A stretch of DNA of 46,388 nucleotides from Thermodesulfovibrionales bacterium (lineage in GTDB: Bacteria > Nitrospirota > Thermodesulfovibrionia > Thermodesulfovibrionales > SM23-35), in NCBI GenBank assembly GCA_031082155.1, contig JAVHLL010000023.1, positions 1-46,388 on the forward strand. Reading direction: 5' to 3'. Made by a program: the position numbers and the translations under genes. Of the stretch, positions 8,274 through 14,966 are shown in pieces (the stretch's first letter is position 1; each line of letters begins with the position of its first letter). Under the pieces are notes generated by a model that saw nothing but the letters and a program-made list of their open reading frames with translations, was not told the DNA's origin and did not search any database.

Positions 8274-9791
8274 CTACGGAGTAACCGTGAAAGTCCTTTG
8301 ATTGCTTACACAACCCACCGGCCCTTCAACCCAGACAGGTCCCGTTGTTGCTCCCGCAGGCACTCTGACTGTCAGCTGCCAGGTACTGGAAGAGGTCACG
8401 GTCGCCTGCACGCCGTTAAAAAATACCAGATACGGTGCACCGAAGTACCTCCCGTAGATGGTGATAAGCTGATTCACTCTGCCTGAAGTCGGACTCAGGA
8501 AAGTGATATACGGCGGATTTGAACACGTCGGGGGAGCAAGGACCGTGATATACCCGGCCTTTGTCTCTGTATCAGGGCCATATACGTTTGTAGCGGTCAG
8601 GGAGACGGTGTAGGTCCCCGGTGTGCTGTAGCTGTGTGAGGGGTTCTGGAGCGCAGATGTCCCGCCATCGCCGAAGTTCCATGACCACGAGGTCGGGCCA
8701 CCGGTTGAGGTATCGGTAAAGTTCACATTCAGCGGCGCGGTCCCCGAGGTCGGGCTTCCGGTGAAGTTTGCAGTTGGCGCAGTCGGTGCCAGCACAGTAA
8801 TGTACCCTGTCTTTGTCTCGGTGTCGGGACCAGACGCGTTTGTGGCAGTCAGGGAGACGGTGTAGGTCCCCGGTGTGCTGTAGCTGTGTGAGGGGTTCCG
8901 GAGCGTTGAAGTCCCGCCATCGCCGAAGTTCCATGACCACGAGGTTGGACTGCCTGTCGAAGTGTCAGTAAAATTCACGTTCAGCGGCGCGGTCCCCGAG
9001 GTCGGGCTTCCGGTGAAATTTGCCACCGGCGCCGGGTTTGTTCCGGTGACGGTAAAAGTCCTTTGATTGCTTATACAGCCTATCGGCCCTTCAACCCAGA
9101 CAGGTCCCGTTGTTGCTCCCGCAGGCACTCTGACTGTCAGCTGCCAGGTACTGGAAGAGGTCACGGTCGCCTGCACGCCGTTAAAAAATACCAGATACGG
9201 AGAGCTGAAGTACCTCCCGTAGATGGTGATAAGCTGATTCACGTCGCCTGAAGTCGGACTCAGGAAGGTAATATATGGAGGCTTTGAACATGCCATTACA
9301 GTAATATATCCTGCCTTTGTCTCTGTATCAGGGCCATATACGTTTGTAGCGGTCAGAGAGACGGTATAGGTCCCCGGTGTGCTGTAGCTGTGTGAGGGGT
9401 TCTGGAGCGCTGAAGTCCCGCCGTCGCCGAAGTTCCATGACCACGAGGTCGGCGCCCCTAAAGAGGTATCGGTAAAGTTCACATTTAAAGGCACTGTCCC
9501 TGATGTCGGACTTCCGGTAAAGTTGGCAGTCGGCGCAGTCGGTGCCAGCACAGTAATGTACCCTGTCTTTGTCTCGGTGTCGGGACCATAGGTGTTCGTC
9601 GCAGTCAGGGAGACGGTGTAGGTACCCGGTGTACTGTAACTGTGCGAGGGGTTCTGGAGTGTCGAGGTTCCGCCATCGCCGAAGTTCCACGACCACGAGG
9701 TCGGCGCCCCTGAAGAGGTATCGGTAAAGCTCACATTAAGAGGCGCTACGCCTGAAGTCGGGGTGCCGGTGAAATTCGCCACCGGGGGGAC
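8274..9791 (-). repeat. Internal tandem duplication encoding PKD-PKD-IPT twice
   Basis: Two copies of about 750 bases are offset by 765 bases. For example, the run starting CTTTGATTGC occurs at 8296 and at 9061, and long stretches after it differ at only a few positions. The PKD modules inside each copy are also near-identical at the DNA level, which implies recent duplication or ongoing gene conversion. Confidence 0.85.
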
Positions 9792-11135
9792 CTCAAGACT
9801 GCCGACAGCCGCCAGCAGGTCTATCCTCGGTTTTGTGATGCTGTTCCGCGTATCCAAAATTGAAACGCCGGTGCTTGTCATCCTGCTGATGATCTGGTCC
9901 GGAGTTTCAGAGGGATAGGCGCCTGTGCCCCTCAGCACTGCAATCGACCCTGCGATATGAGGAGCAGCCATGGAAGTGCCACAATAGCCATACTCGCCGG
10001 CTGCATCAATACTGCATCCGGGAGCCAGCATCGTAAGATAATAAGCGCTATTCGAAAAACAGGCGACTTTATCAACCACTGCTGTACATGTTGGAGAATA
10101 ATAACCGTTATACTCGAAAACTGCGCCTACTGAGACTGCCGCAGGCACACAACCGGGAGAAGATATTTTATTGGTATATGCATTATTCCCGGAAGCAATG
10201 GCTGAAAGGATCCCTGCATTCTTTGCATTGGCAACCGGAGTAGCAAGGGTATCTCCTGGGCAGGGTGCGGTATAGCCTCCGCCTCCAAGGCTCATGTTTA
10301 AAGCAACGATGTTGTAGGTACTCTTATTTGCAATGCACCAGTTGATTGCTGCGGTAAGGTCGCTGTCGTATGCATACCCGTCTGTACGGAAAACATCGAG
10401 CGCAAGGATGCGGGTGTCCGGCGCAACACCGAGCGAGATGCCCGCCACGTTCGTGCCGTGGCCGTTATCGTCCCGCTGTCCGTCGCTCGGGGCAAAGTCC
10501 TGCGCATAGAGCACTTTGCAGGATGCGGGGACGCCGGGCGAGGTGCAATATCCAAAAGCTTCGCGTATATAGTCAACCCCCGTGTCAAGAATAGCTACCG
10601 CCGTCCCTGTCCCTACCCTTCCGGAGTTTTTAACCGGAGGCTGGTTGATCAGGGGGAGGCTCTGCGCCAGAAAGTGGCGGTGCGCCCTGTTCTCGTATAC
10701 CCTCACCACATCGGGGTTATTCAGCAACTGGTTCAGGCTGCTCAGGGATTTGAACCTCAGGAACATCATCGGCAGATGGCTGTAATCTTCGAGGACCTCG
10801 ATATCTTCTGCCGGGAGGGAACCGAGCACTCCCTGTTTTATCCTGTTGTATTCCAAAGATTTGAAGGCAAGTATCTCCGGCGTATCTTCCGGGACGCCGT
10901 ACATGCCCCTCAAAACCTCTGATTGTTGCAGCACCTGTTCTTCGCTGAACAGCACAATAAGGTCCTGGGTGTTCCCGTAGGCAAGGTTATCAACCGCAGA
11001 CCGGGGAACCGTCTCCTGTTCTCCGGAAAGCTCTGCCGAAACCACGGTAAAAGAAAGAGACATACAAGCAAGGATCATAACAAGCACGATCAGACGCCGT
11101 ATGCCATATCTTTTGAAAAAATAATTATTCCGCAT
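8274..11135 (-). CDS. Secreted subtilisin-family (S8) protease with PKD and IPT/TIG domains
   Basis: This is a 953-residue secreted serine protease. A signal peptide covers about 1-34 and is followed by a propeptide-like region (about 50-150). The S8 catalytic triad is visible: Asp184 in AILDTGVDY, His226 in NGHGTNVAG and Ser388 in GTSMAAPHIAG, with the oxyanion Asn in SGNN near 317. After about residue 449 come two near-copies of a PKD-PKD-IPT block: PKD at about 451-531 and 535-615, IPT at 618-698, PKD at 703-785 and 787-868, IPT at 872-953. PKD and IPT/TIG domains are Ig-like folds that bind polymers, other proteins or the cell surface. Several Cys residues in the catalytic domain suggest disulfides. 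The ATG is preceded by AGGAGG with a 6-base spacer. The gene is monocistronic. No C-terminal sorting signal such as PEP-CTERM is present, so release or type II export are both possible. Confidence 0.92.
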   Translation of the reverse strand: MRNNYFFKRYGIRRLIVLVMILACMSLSFTVVSAELSGEQETVPRSAVDNLAYGNTQDLIVLFSEEQVLQQSEVLRGMYGVPEDTPEILAFKSLEYNRIKQGVLGSLPAEDIEVLEDYSHLPMMFLRFKSLSSLNQLLNNPDVVRVYENRAHRHFLAQSLPLINQPPVKNSGRVGTGTAVAILDTGVDYIREAFGYCTSPGVPASCKVLYAQDFAPSDGQRDDNGHGTNVAGISLGVAPDTRILALDVFRTDGYAYDSDLTAAINWCIANKSTYNIVALNMSLGGGGYTAPCPGDTLATPVANAKNAGILSAIASGNNAYTNKISSPGCVPAAVSVGAVFEYNGYYSPTCTAVVDKVACFSNSAYYLTMLAPGCSIDAAGEYGYCGTSMAAPHIAGSIAVLRGTGAYPSETPDQIISRMTSTGVSILDTRNSITKPRIDLLAAVGSLEVPPVANFTGTPTSGVAPLNVSFTDTSSGAPTSWSWNFGDGGTSTLQNPSHSYSTPGTYTVSLTATNTYGPDTETKTGYITVLAPTAPTANFTGSPTSGTVPLNVNFTDTSLGAPTSWSWNFGDGGTSALQNPSHSYSTPGTYTVSLTATNVYGPDTETKAGYITVMACSKPPYITFLSPTSGDVNQLITIYGRYFSSPYLVFFNGVQATVTSSSTWQLTVRVPAGATTGPVWVEGPIGCISNQRTFTVTGTNPAPVANFTGSPTSGTAPLNVNFTDTSTGSPTSWSWNFGDGGTSTLRNPSHSYSTPGTYTVSLTATNASGPDTETKTGYITVLAPTAPTANFTGSPTSGTAPLNVNFTDTSTGGPTSWSWNFGDGGTSALQNPSHSYSTPGTYTVSLTATNVYGPDTETKAGYITVLAPPTCSNPPYITFLSPTSGRVNQLITIYGRYFGAPYLVFFNGVQATVTSSSTWQLTVRVPAGATTGPVWVEGPVGCVSNQRTFTVTP

Positions 11136-11469
11136 CGTGTGCCTCCTTTTTTTTATTGTAAAACATCATCACCCGAATTGCCATAAGTTTATCAAAAAGA
11201 TACGGAACAACAGATATGTTCAGGATACATACTTTCAATCCGTATAAATTTACGGGATAGGGCTTAGTTTCTTAATCAAAATCACGGGTTACCTTGATGA
11301 GACCGAAGACGAAGCGGCGGGCCCGGCTTTCAATCAAAAGATTCCTTGATGCTCTGCCTCGGGGTTAATATTTCTATCGGAATGGTAATTTAACCACAAA
11401 CACTAAGAAACAAGCATACAGGTTCTTCATGTCCCGGTGATACCCTCATCTGCAATAAGAAAAGGTGTT
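11136..11469. other. Intergenic region upstream of the protease
   Basis: There is no credible gene in these 334 bases. They contain a short element (11281-11317) also found, diverged and inverted, near larB. CCTTGATG occurs twice as a direct repeat (11292-11299 and 11344-11351). No convincing sigma-70 promoter for the protease could be read, so its control signals are unassigned. A structured leader RNA on the minus strand is possible but unproven. Confidence 0.4.
11281..11317 (+). repeat. Dispersed ~37-base element, copy 1
   Basis: The sequence begins ATCACGGGTTACC and ends GACGAAGCGG. The complement of 45504-45540 matches it at about 30 of 37 positions. The shared core is GATGAG followed eight bases later by AGACGAAGCGG. 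It may be a fragment of a longer dispersed element or of a structured RNA. Confidence 0.5.
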
Positions 11470-11901
11470 TTACCATTCCCTCGTAATGCCCTTGAATATG
11501 TGGTACCAGTTGCCTTCCTTGTATACCCATTTATCTTCTATTGTACGTTCCTGTATCTGGGTGAACTTTTCAAAGCCCTGCATCGGCATCAGCCGGTATT
11601 TGAGTCGCATTTTTACCAGTGCTTCGTCTTTGCTCTCGTTCATGTCGATTGAGAGCATCTCTGCTTCAAGGTATTCCATCGGAGATTTTGCGGCATTCGT
11701 CATATATTGTTTTTCTGTGAAGTCCGGGGTGAGGCTCATGTTTTCATACCGGAACCCCTCCTTAAAATCATGCGCCGTTCTCGCCTTATAGAACGCCTCG
11801 ACCCTTTGTTTCAGGCCTGCGACATCCTGGGTTTTCTTCTGCGCTGATGCACAGGAAAACAATAGAACAACGGAAAGAAACATTACAACAATCTTCTTCA
11901 A
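11470..11901 (-). CDS. Small putative lipoprotein, NTF2-like in outline
   Basis: This 143-residue exported protein has the N-terminus KKIVVMFLSVVLLFSC-A, a lipoprotein-type signal with Cys17 as the likely acylated residue. The mature part begins with a helix (QRVEAFYKARTAHDFKEGF) and ends in strands with Trp/Tyr (KWVYKEGNWYHIFKGI). This layout is typical of NTF2/DUF4440-like small domains, but I cannot name the family with certainty. TTG is the start because GGAGG lies 9 bases before it and the next Met is at position 8 inside the signal peptide. The gene stands alone between the protease and the unknown secreted protein. Confidence 0.65.
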   Translation of the reverse strand: MKKIVVMFLSVVLLFSCASAQKKTQDVAGLKQRVEAFYKARTAHDFKEGFRYENMSLTPDFTEKQYMTNAAKSPMEYLEAEMLSIDMNESKDEALVKMRLKYRLMPMQGFEKFTQIQERTIEDKWVYKEGNWYHIFKGITREW

Positions 11902-11963
11902 ATCTCTCTTCCTCCTTGTGTTCTGAATGTAAACAATACGGAATGGTACAGAACTTTCTTTCT

Positions 11964-11969
11964 ATTATA
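11964..11969 (-). promoter_or_regulatory. Possible -10 box for the small lipoprotein gene
   Basis: A perfect minus-strand TATAAT lies about 63 bases before the TTG start at 11901. The matching -35 position (GTAAAC) is poor, so this is tentative. Confidence 0.35.
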
Positions 11970-12050
11970 TCAATTACAGAATATGCGTTTACAGAAAAAT
12001 CAACACTTGGTGTCTGTCTGTGGATAACCTATCAAGAAAATCAAAACACT

Positions 12051-12128
12051 GTTATTCCTGCAAGCAAAGCACGTCGGGAATCCTTCCCGAAAACCACAGG
12101 AAAGATTCCGGACAAGCCGGAATGACAG
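12051..12128. repeat. Dispersed palindromic repeat (GTCATTCC family), copy 1
   Basis: It runs from GTTATTCCTGC to GGCTTGTCC-type complements ending GGAATGACAG. Inner arms such as TCGGGAAT/TTCCCGA pair. It is the same family as 36498-36587, 40841-40905 and 41007-41106: short, intergenic and palindromic, with conserved GTCATTCC ends. Confidence 0.65.
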
Positions 12129-12262
12129 AATGCTCGTATTCGATTGCCGGATTAATAATTATTGAGAGTATCTTTATGTGTTCTCTTGACTTGATGAATT
12201 TTCCCTCTGCCGTACACGAAAGGCTCACCGGGAGCAAAAAGAAACCCTATTCATTTCAGGAC

Positions 12263-12294
12263 AAAAAAAAGCCCCCGTTTCCGGGGGCTTTTTT
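12263..12294. terminator. Strong rho-independent terminator
   Basis: GCCCCCG (12271-12277), TTTC loop, CGGGGGC (12282-12288), flanked by eight A on one side and six T on the other. It lies 20 bases past the stop of the minus-strand gene at 12315 and could work in both directions. Confidence 0.92.
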
Positions 12295-12314
12295 ATTCAC
12301 TATGAGATTACGGA

Positions 12315-13622
12315 TTAGTAGGTTTCCTGTACGCCGATCTCGATAACTTCTGTAACCGCGGCATCAAGCACATGGCCGGTTACGAGGAAGAAGCTGTCTG
12401 CTGCATTGATCAGCTGGTCAACTTTGATAAGAGGATACAGGTCAGCATAGTTTCCTGCTTCTGTGTAGGTGAAGCCGAGCATCGGTGCATCAACGAGGAA
12501 TCTGCACTCACCCGATGTTGCGGGTACGAGGATCTCGTTGATTGCCGGCCCGAATCCGATTCTGCCGACTTCGGGCGGTGCAACTGAGTCTGAAAGCGGG
12601 AGCTCATTGTCATCATAGCAGAATGAAGTGATGGTCCTTGAGATGAAACCGCACGCAGGGCTGAATGCAACCGGCAAGCCGCCGCTGTTGGCCGGGAATA
12701 CAACAATCAGAACGGAGGAGGAGAGTCCCGGTGTTTCATTGTATCTTCCGACATACCATGTCGGGCTGCCGACTGCCTGATAGAGTGCGTCGCCGACGCC
12801 GCCTGCATTGGTATCGTCAGCAATGACTGACCATGTTGCCCAGTTGGTGAGCATGATTTCCCATGAATCGATGTTAATCCCGACAAGCGGGTCGTCATGT
12901 GAAGGGAATGTGTCAGTAGTGTCAGCATCGCAGTTCCAATAGAACGGAACGCCAGCATCTGCGATTGAATCCCAGCCGCCTGCTGCACCTGCCGCTGCTT
13001 CAACAAGACCGGGGGCGTTGTAAATATTCACATAACCCTGGAGCATCGTTGAATTCATGGCGATTGCGCTGCCTGATACCGGGTTGAGGAGTGCGGTCCT
13101 GGCTGCGATAACATCATACAGTCTTGCGGTTGCGAAACCAAGAATCGGATCGTTTCTCGGATCTCCGTCGTTGTTACCAGTATAAAATGCTGAGTCACCG
13201 GCTGAAACTACAAAGCTCATATAGCCGGCCTGAAGTCCGTCAGAACCTGCCGGCAATGCAACGGTAACCGGCGGGAAGCAGCCGTTATTCGCACCGACAT
13301 AGAAGCACGGTGTCTGGGGAGTAATGGTGATGTTGGTGCCGTCACCGGTGATTGAGCAACCCCAGTTGTCCCAGTTTGAAAGCGGGATGCTGAAGTCAAC
13401 TATCTTGTTGCTGTTTGTGTCGTACACAGTGAGGTGAATGCGAATCGGTGTGACGTCGACGTTCTGGATATTGAACAGGGTCTGATCACCCGCTGCTGAT
13501 GCATGGAAGTAGTTAAATCCGCCGCCCCCGGGAAGATTGTCAATGGATGACGTTGCAGCCATTGCCGAACCGAACCCTAAGAGCAAAACACTTAGCATTA
13601 ATGCTAAAACCAGTTTTCTCAC
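12315..13622 (-). CDS. Unrecognised secreted protein, probably abundant
   Basis: This 435-residue protein has a clear signal peptide (MRKLVLALMLSVLLLGFGSAMA, cleavage near residue 22). The mature protein is rich in Gly, Ala, Asn, Asp and Thr, acidic and nearly free of Lys/Arg, with about a dozen Cys that could form disulfides. It begins NLPGGGGFNYFHASAAGDQT, then VDVTPIRIHLTVYDTNSN, a pattern of beta-strands seen in surface or matrix proteins. I recognise no domain. GTG is the start: AGGAGG lies 8 bases before it. Two tandem consensus promoters, an A-tract upstream element, a ~210-280-base leader and a strong terminator all argue for high and regulated expression, as for an S-layer, sheath or biofilm matrix component. 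That role is inference. It is transcribed alone. Confidence 0.75.
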   Translation of the reverse strand: MRKLVLALMLSVLLLGFGSAMAATSSIDNLPGGGGFNYFHASAAGDQTLFNIQNVDVTPIRIHLTVYDTNSNKIVDFSIPLSNWDNWGCSITGDGTNITITPQTPCFYVGANNGCFPPVTVALPAGSDGLQAGYMSFVVSAGDSAFYTGNNDGDPRNDPILGFATARLYDVIAARTALLNPVSGSAIAMNSTMLQGYVNIYNAPGLVEAAAGAAGGWDSIADAGVPFYWNCDADTTDTFPSHDDPLVGINIDSWEIMLTNWATWSVIADDTNAGGVGDALYQAVGSPTWYVGRYNETPGLSSSVLIVVFPANSGGLPVAFSPACGFISRTITSFCYDDNELPLSDSVAPPEVGRIGFGPAINEILVPATSGECRFLVDAPMLGFTYTEAGNYADLYPLIKVDQLINAADSFFLVTGHVLDAAVTEVIEIGVQETY

Positions 13623-13834
13623 TTTTAAAACCTCCTTTTACTTTAAGATGAACGAATTAAATTTTTTAGCCAAGGGCTAAGACCAGCGAAGCTCCAAAAA
13701 ACTTGACCTACCCTGTTACCTTTCCCTATCACCTCCTTCACTTTTGTAATATCTCAACAATTTTAAGTGCTATCTAATGATAGCTAATAACTATGAATTC
13801 GCTCCGTATAATCAAAGAACATCTTGTTACTTTT
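13623..13834 (-). promoter_or_regulatory. Long 5' leader of the 435-residue secreted protein
   Basis: The proximal promoter predicts about 212 untranslated bases. They contain two clean hairpins: GCTATC-TAAT-GATAGC (13769-13784) and TTAGCC-AAG-GGCTAA (13666-13680). There is also a second AGGAGG-like purine tract (13732-13737 on the minus strand) not followed by a usable open frame. This may stabilise the mRNA or control translation. I compared it with c-di-GMP (GEMM) riboswitches and do not see their conserved core. Confidence 0.5.
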
Positions 13835-13840
13835 GCGTAA

Positions 13841-13880
13841 ATTGTAAATAAAGGAGTCACCTTTGTCAAGTTTTTTTTTA
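13841..13880 (-). promoter_or_regulatory. Proximal sigma-70 promoter with A-tract for the secreted protein
   Basis: Minus-strand TTGACA (13864-13869), 17-base spacer, TACAAT (13841-13846). Nine consecutive A (complement of 13871-13879) lie directly upstream of the -35 box, like an UP element that binds the RNA polymerase alpha subunit. Confidence 0.8.
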
Positions 13881-13910
13881 GAACCAGCTCCTTTATTTTT
13901 CCAGTCTAAA

Positions 13911-13940
13911 AGTATAACCACTTACTTCTCCGACTGTCAA
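13911..13940 (-). promoter_or_regulatory. Distal sigma-70 promoter for the secreted protein
   Basis: Minus-strand TTGACA (13935-13940), 18-base spacer, TATACT (13911-13916). It lies 71 bases upstream of the proximal promoter. The inverted copy ATTAGATAGC (13962-13971) of the leader sequence GCTATCTAAT (13769-13778) sits just upstream and may be a regulator site. Confidence 0.7.
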
Positions 13941-14085
13941 GCGCTTTGAGTATGTTCTAGTATTAGATAGCAAAAAACAGGCCAGTTGTTTTTACATTGA
14001 AATCATTGTAGTTCCAATAACATCCATACGCATGAACATTGTCACCTGTGTATTTTACGGATCATTGTGTTGTATTTTTTCCACA

Positions 14086-14907
14086 TTATGCCGACGTATG
14101 ACCCAGCTCGGAATAACTGAGCCATCGGGCGATCTCCTCATTGTTCAGCGGAGTCTGCAGAGACCAGAACGCCTCAATATATTTTGTGCCTTTCACGGTC
14201 AATGTCCTGAAAATATTCACCGCAGTGATATAGTGCAGATAGTTGTTCAGCCTCAGTTGCGATTCATATTTTTTCATCGCCTTTTTTTTCCTTCCGTATG
14301 AATCCGATACATCCACGAGCAGATTCGGCCTGAGTGGTACCGTTACCTCGTAAAATATAAGGTGCCCTGCCATACCCGACTGCGCCATCGTCCTGTGCAT
14401 TGCAACCGCAAGCGCAGCCGTAGCTCTGTGATCAGGATTCAGCTCAAGAGGAGAGGGACTATAAATCGCATCGGGGACATATTCCCGGAGAATTTGAACA
14501 AGCCTGTGCAGAGCGTCCTGGGAAAAGGCATCGAGTTCCCTGTCGGGGAAGCGGAGGAATTCATACCCTCCGACGCCGAGGATTTTTAATGCCTTCACCG
14601 CTTCTTTCTCGCGCAATAAGGCATATTCGGTAAAATGCGAATTGAGTAATCCCTTCTCACTCCCCTGTGGCAAGGGGGGGGTGGGAAGATTTACGCGATA
14701 AATTTTTTTCGACAATTTATGAGACGGATCTGCCTTGTCGCCGCTCGTAAGAAAAACAACCTTAACCTGTTTCTTCGCTTTGACGAGAAGGGATATCGTT
14801 CCTCCACACCCAAGCGTCTCGTCATCAGGATGTGGTGCAAGAACAAGGATTTTCTCTCCGACGGGAGGGGAGCAATGATAGGGGATAATCTCTGATTCCT
14901 GAAGCAT
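14086..14907 (-). CDS. PIG-L/LmbE-family deacetylase
   Basis: This 273-residue metal-dependent deacetylase-family protein has PHPDDE at residues 25-30, the zinc-binding signature, followed by GCGG, and NPDH near 165, the second metal-site motif. Family members remove N-acetyl groups from GlcNAc-type sugars (GlcNAc-PI, mycothiol and bacillithiol precursors, or polysaccharide sugars). The proximity to a glycosyltransferase island suggests a sugar substrate, but this is inference. Residues about 73-86 (LPTPPLPQGSEKG) look like a translated palindromic repeat inserted in a loop. The ATG at 14907 lacks a clear ribosome binding site. The gene starts 59 bases downstream of the secretin stop, so it is probably co-transcribed with it. 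No signal peptide is present, so the protein is cytoplasmic. Confidence 0.85.
   Translation of the reverse strand: MLQESEIIPYHCSPPVGEKILVLAPHPDDETLGCGGTISLLVKAKKQVKVVFLTSGDKADPSHKLSKKIYRVNLPTPPLPQGSEKGLLNSHFTEYALLREKEAVKALKILGVGGYEFLRFPDRELDAFSQDALHRLVQILREYVPDAIYSPSPLELNPDHRATAALAVAMHRTMAQSGMAGHLIFYEVTVPLRPNLLVDVSDSYGRKKKAMKKYESQLRLNNYLHYITAVNIFRTLTVKGTKYIEAFWSLQTPLNNEEIARWLSYSELGHTSA
14650..14691. repeat. Palindromic repeat inserted in the deacetylase frame
   Basis: The plus strand reads CTCCCCTGTGGCAAGGGG and continues with GGGGTGGGAAG. Its CCCCTGTGGCAAGGGG core is a short inverted repeat of a type usually seen between genes. It keeps the reading frame and encodes a Pro/Gly-rich loop. Confidence 0.5.
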
Positions 14908-14966
14908 CAGGGAGTGTTTCAGCCGGCAGAGGAGCTACTCAGGTTCATTCTTCTGCCGCTCTGCTC

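Larger units (their letters stand above)
11902..12262. other. Intergenic region with one GTCATTCC-type repeat
   Basis: There is no credible gene here. It contains one diverged copy of the dispersed palindromic repeat (12051-12128) and, near the lipoprotein gene, a possible promoter. The remainder shows nothing recognisable. Confidence 0.5.

Noticed and set aside
8274-9791. CRISPR-like or satellite array
   Set aside because: The repeats are protein-coding PKD and IPT domains in frame; there are no short direct repeats with unique spacers.
11281-11317. Hammerhead ribozyme core (GATGAG...CGAAG)
   Set aside because: The invariant CTGATGA and GAAAC boxes are not both present in either copy of the element and stem II cannot form properly.
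13623-13834. c-di-GMP (GEMM) riboswitch in the long leader
   Set aside because: The conserved GGCAAACC and ACGCAAAGC segments are absent.
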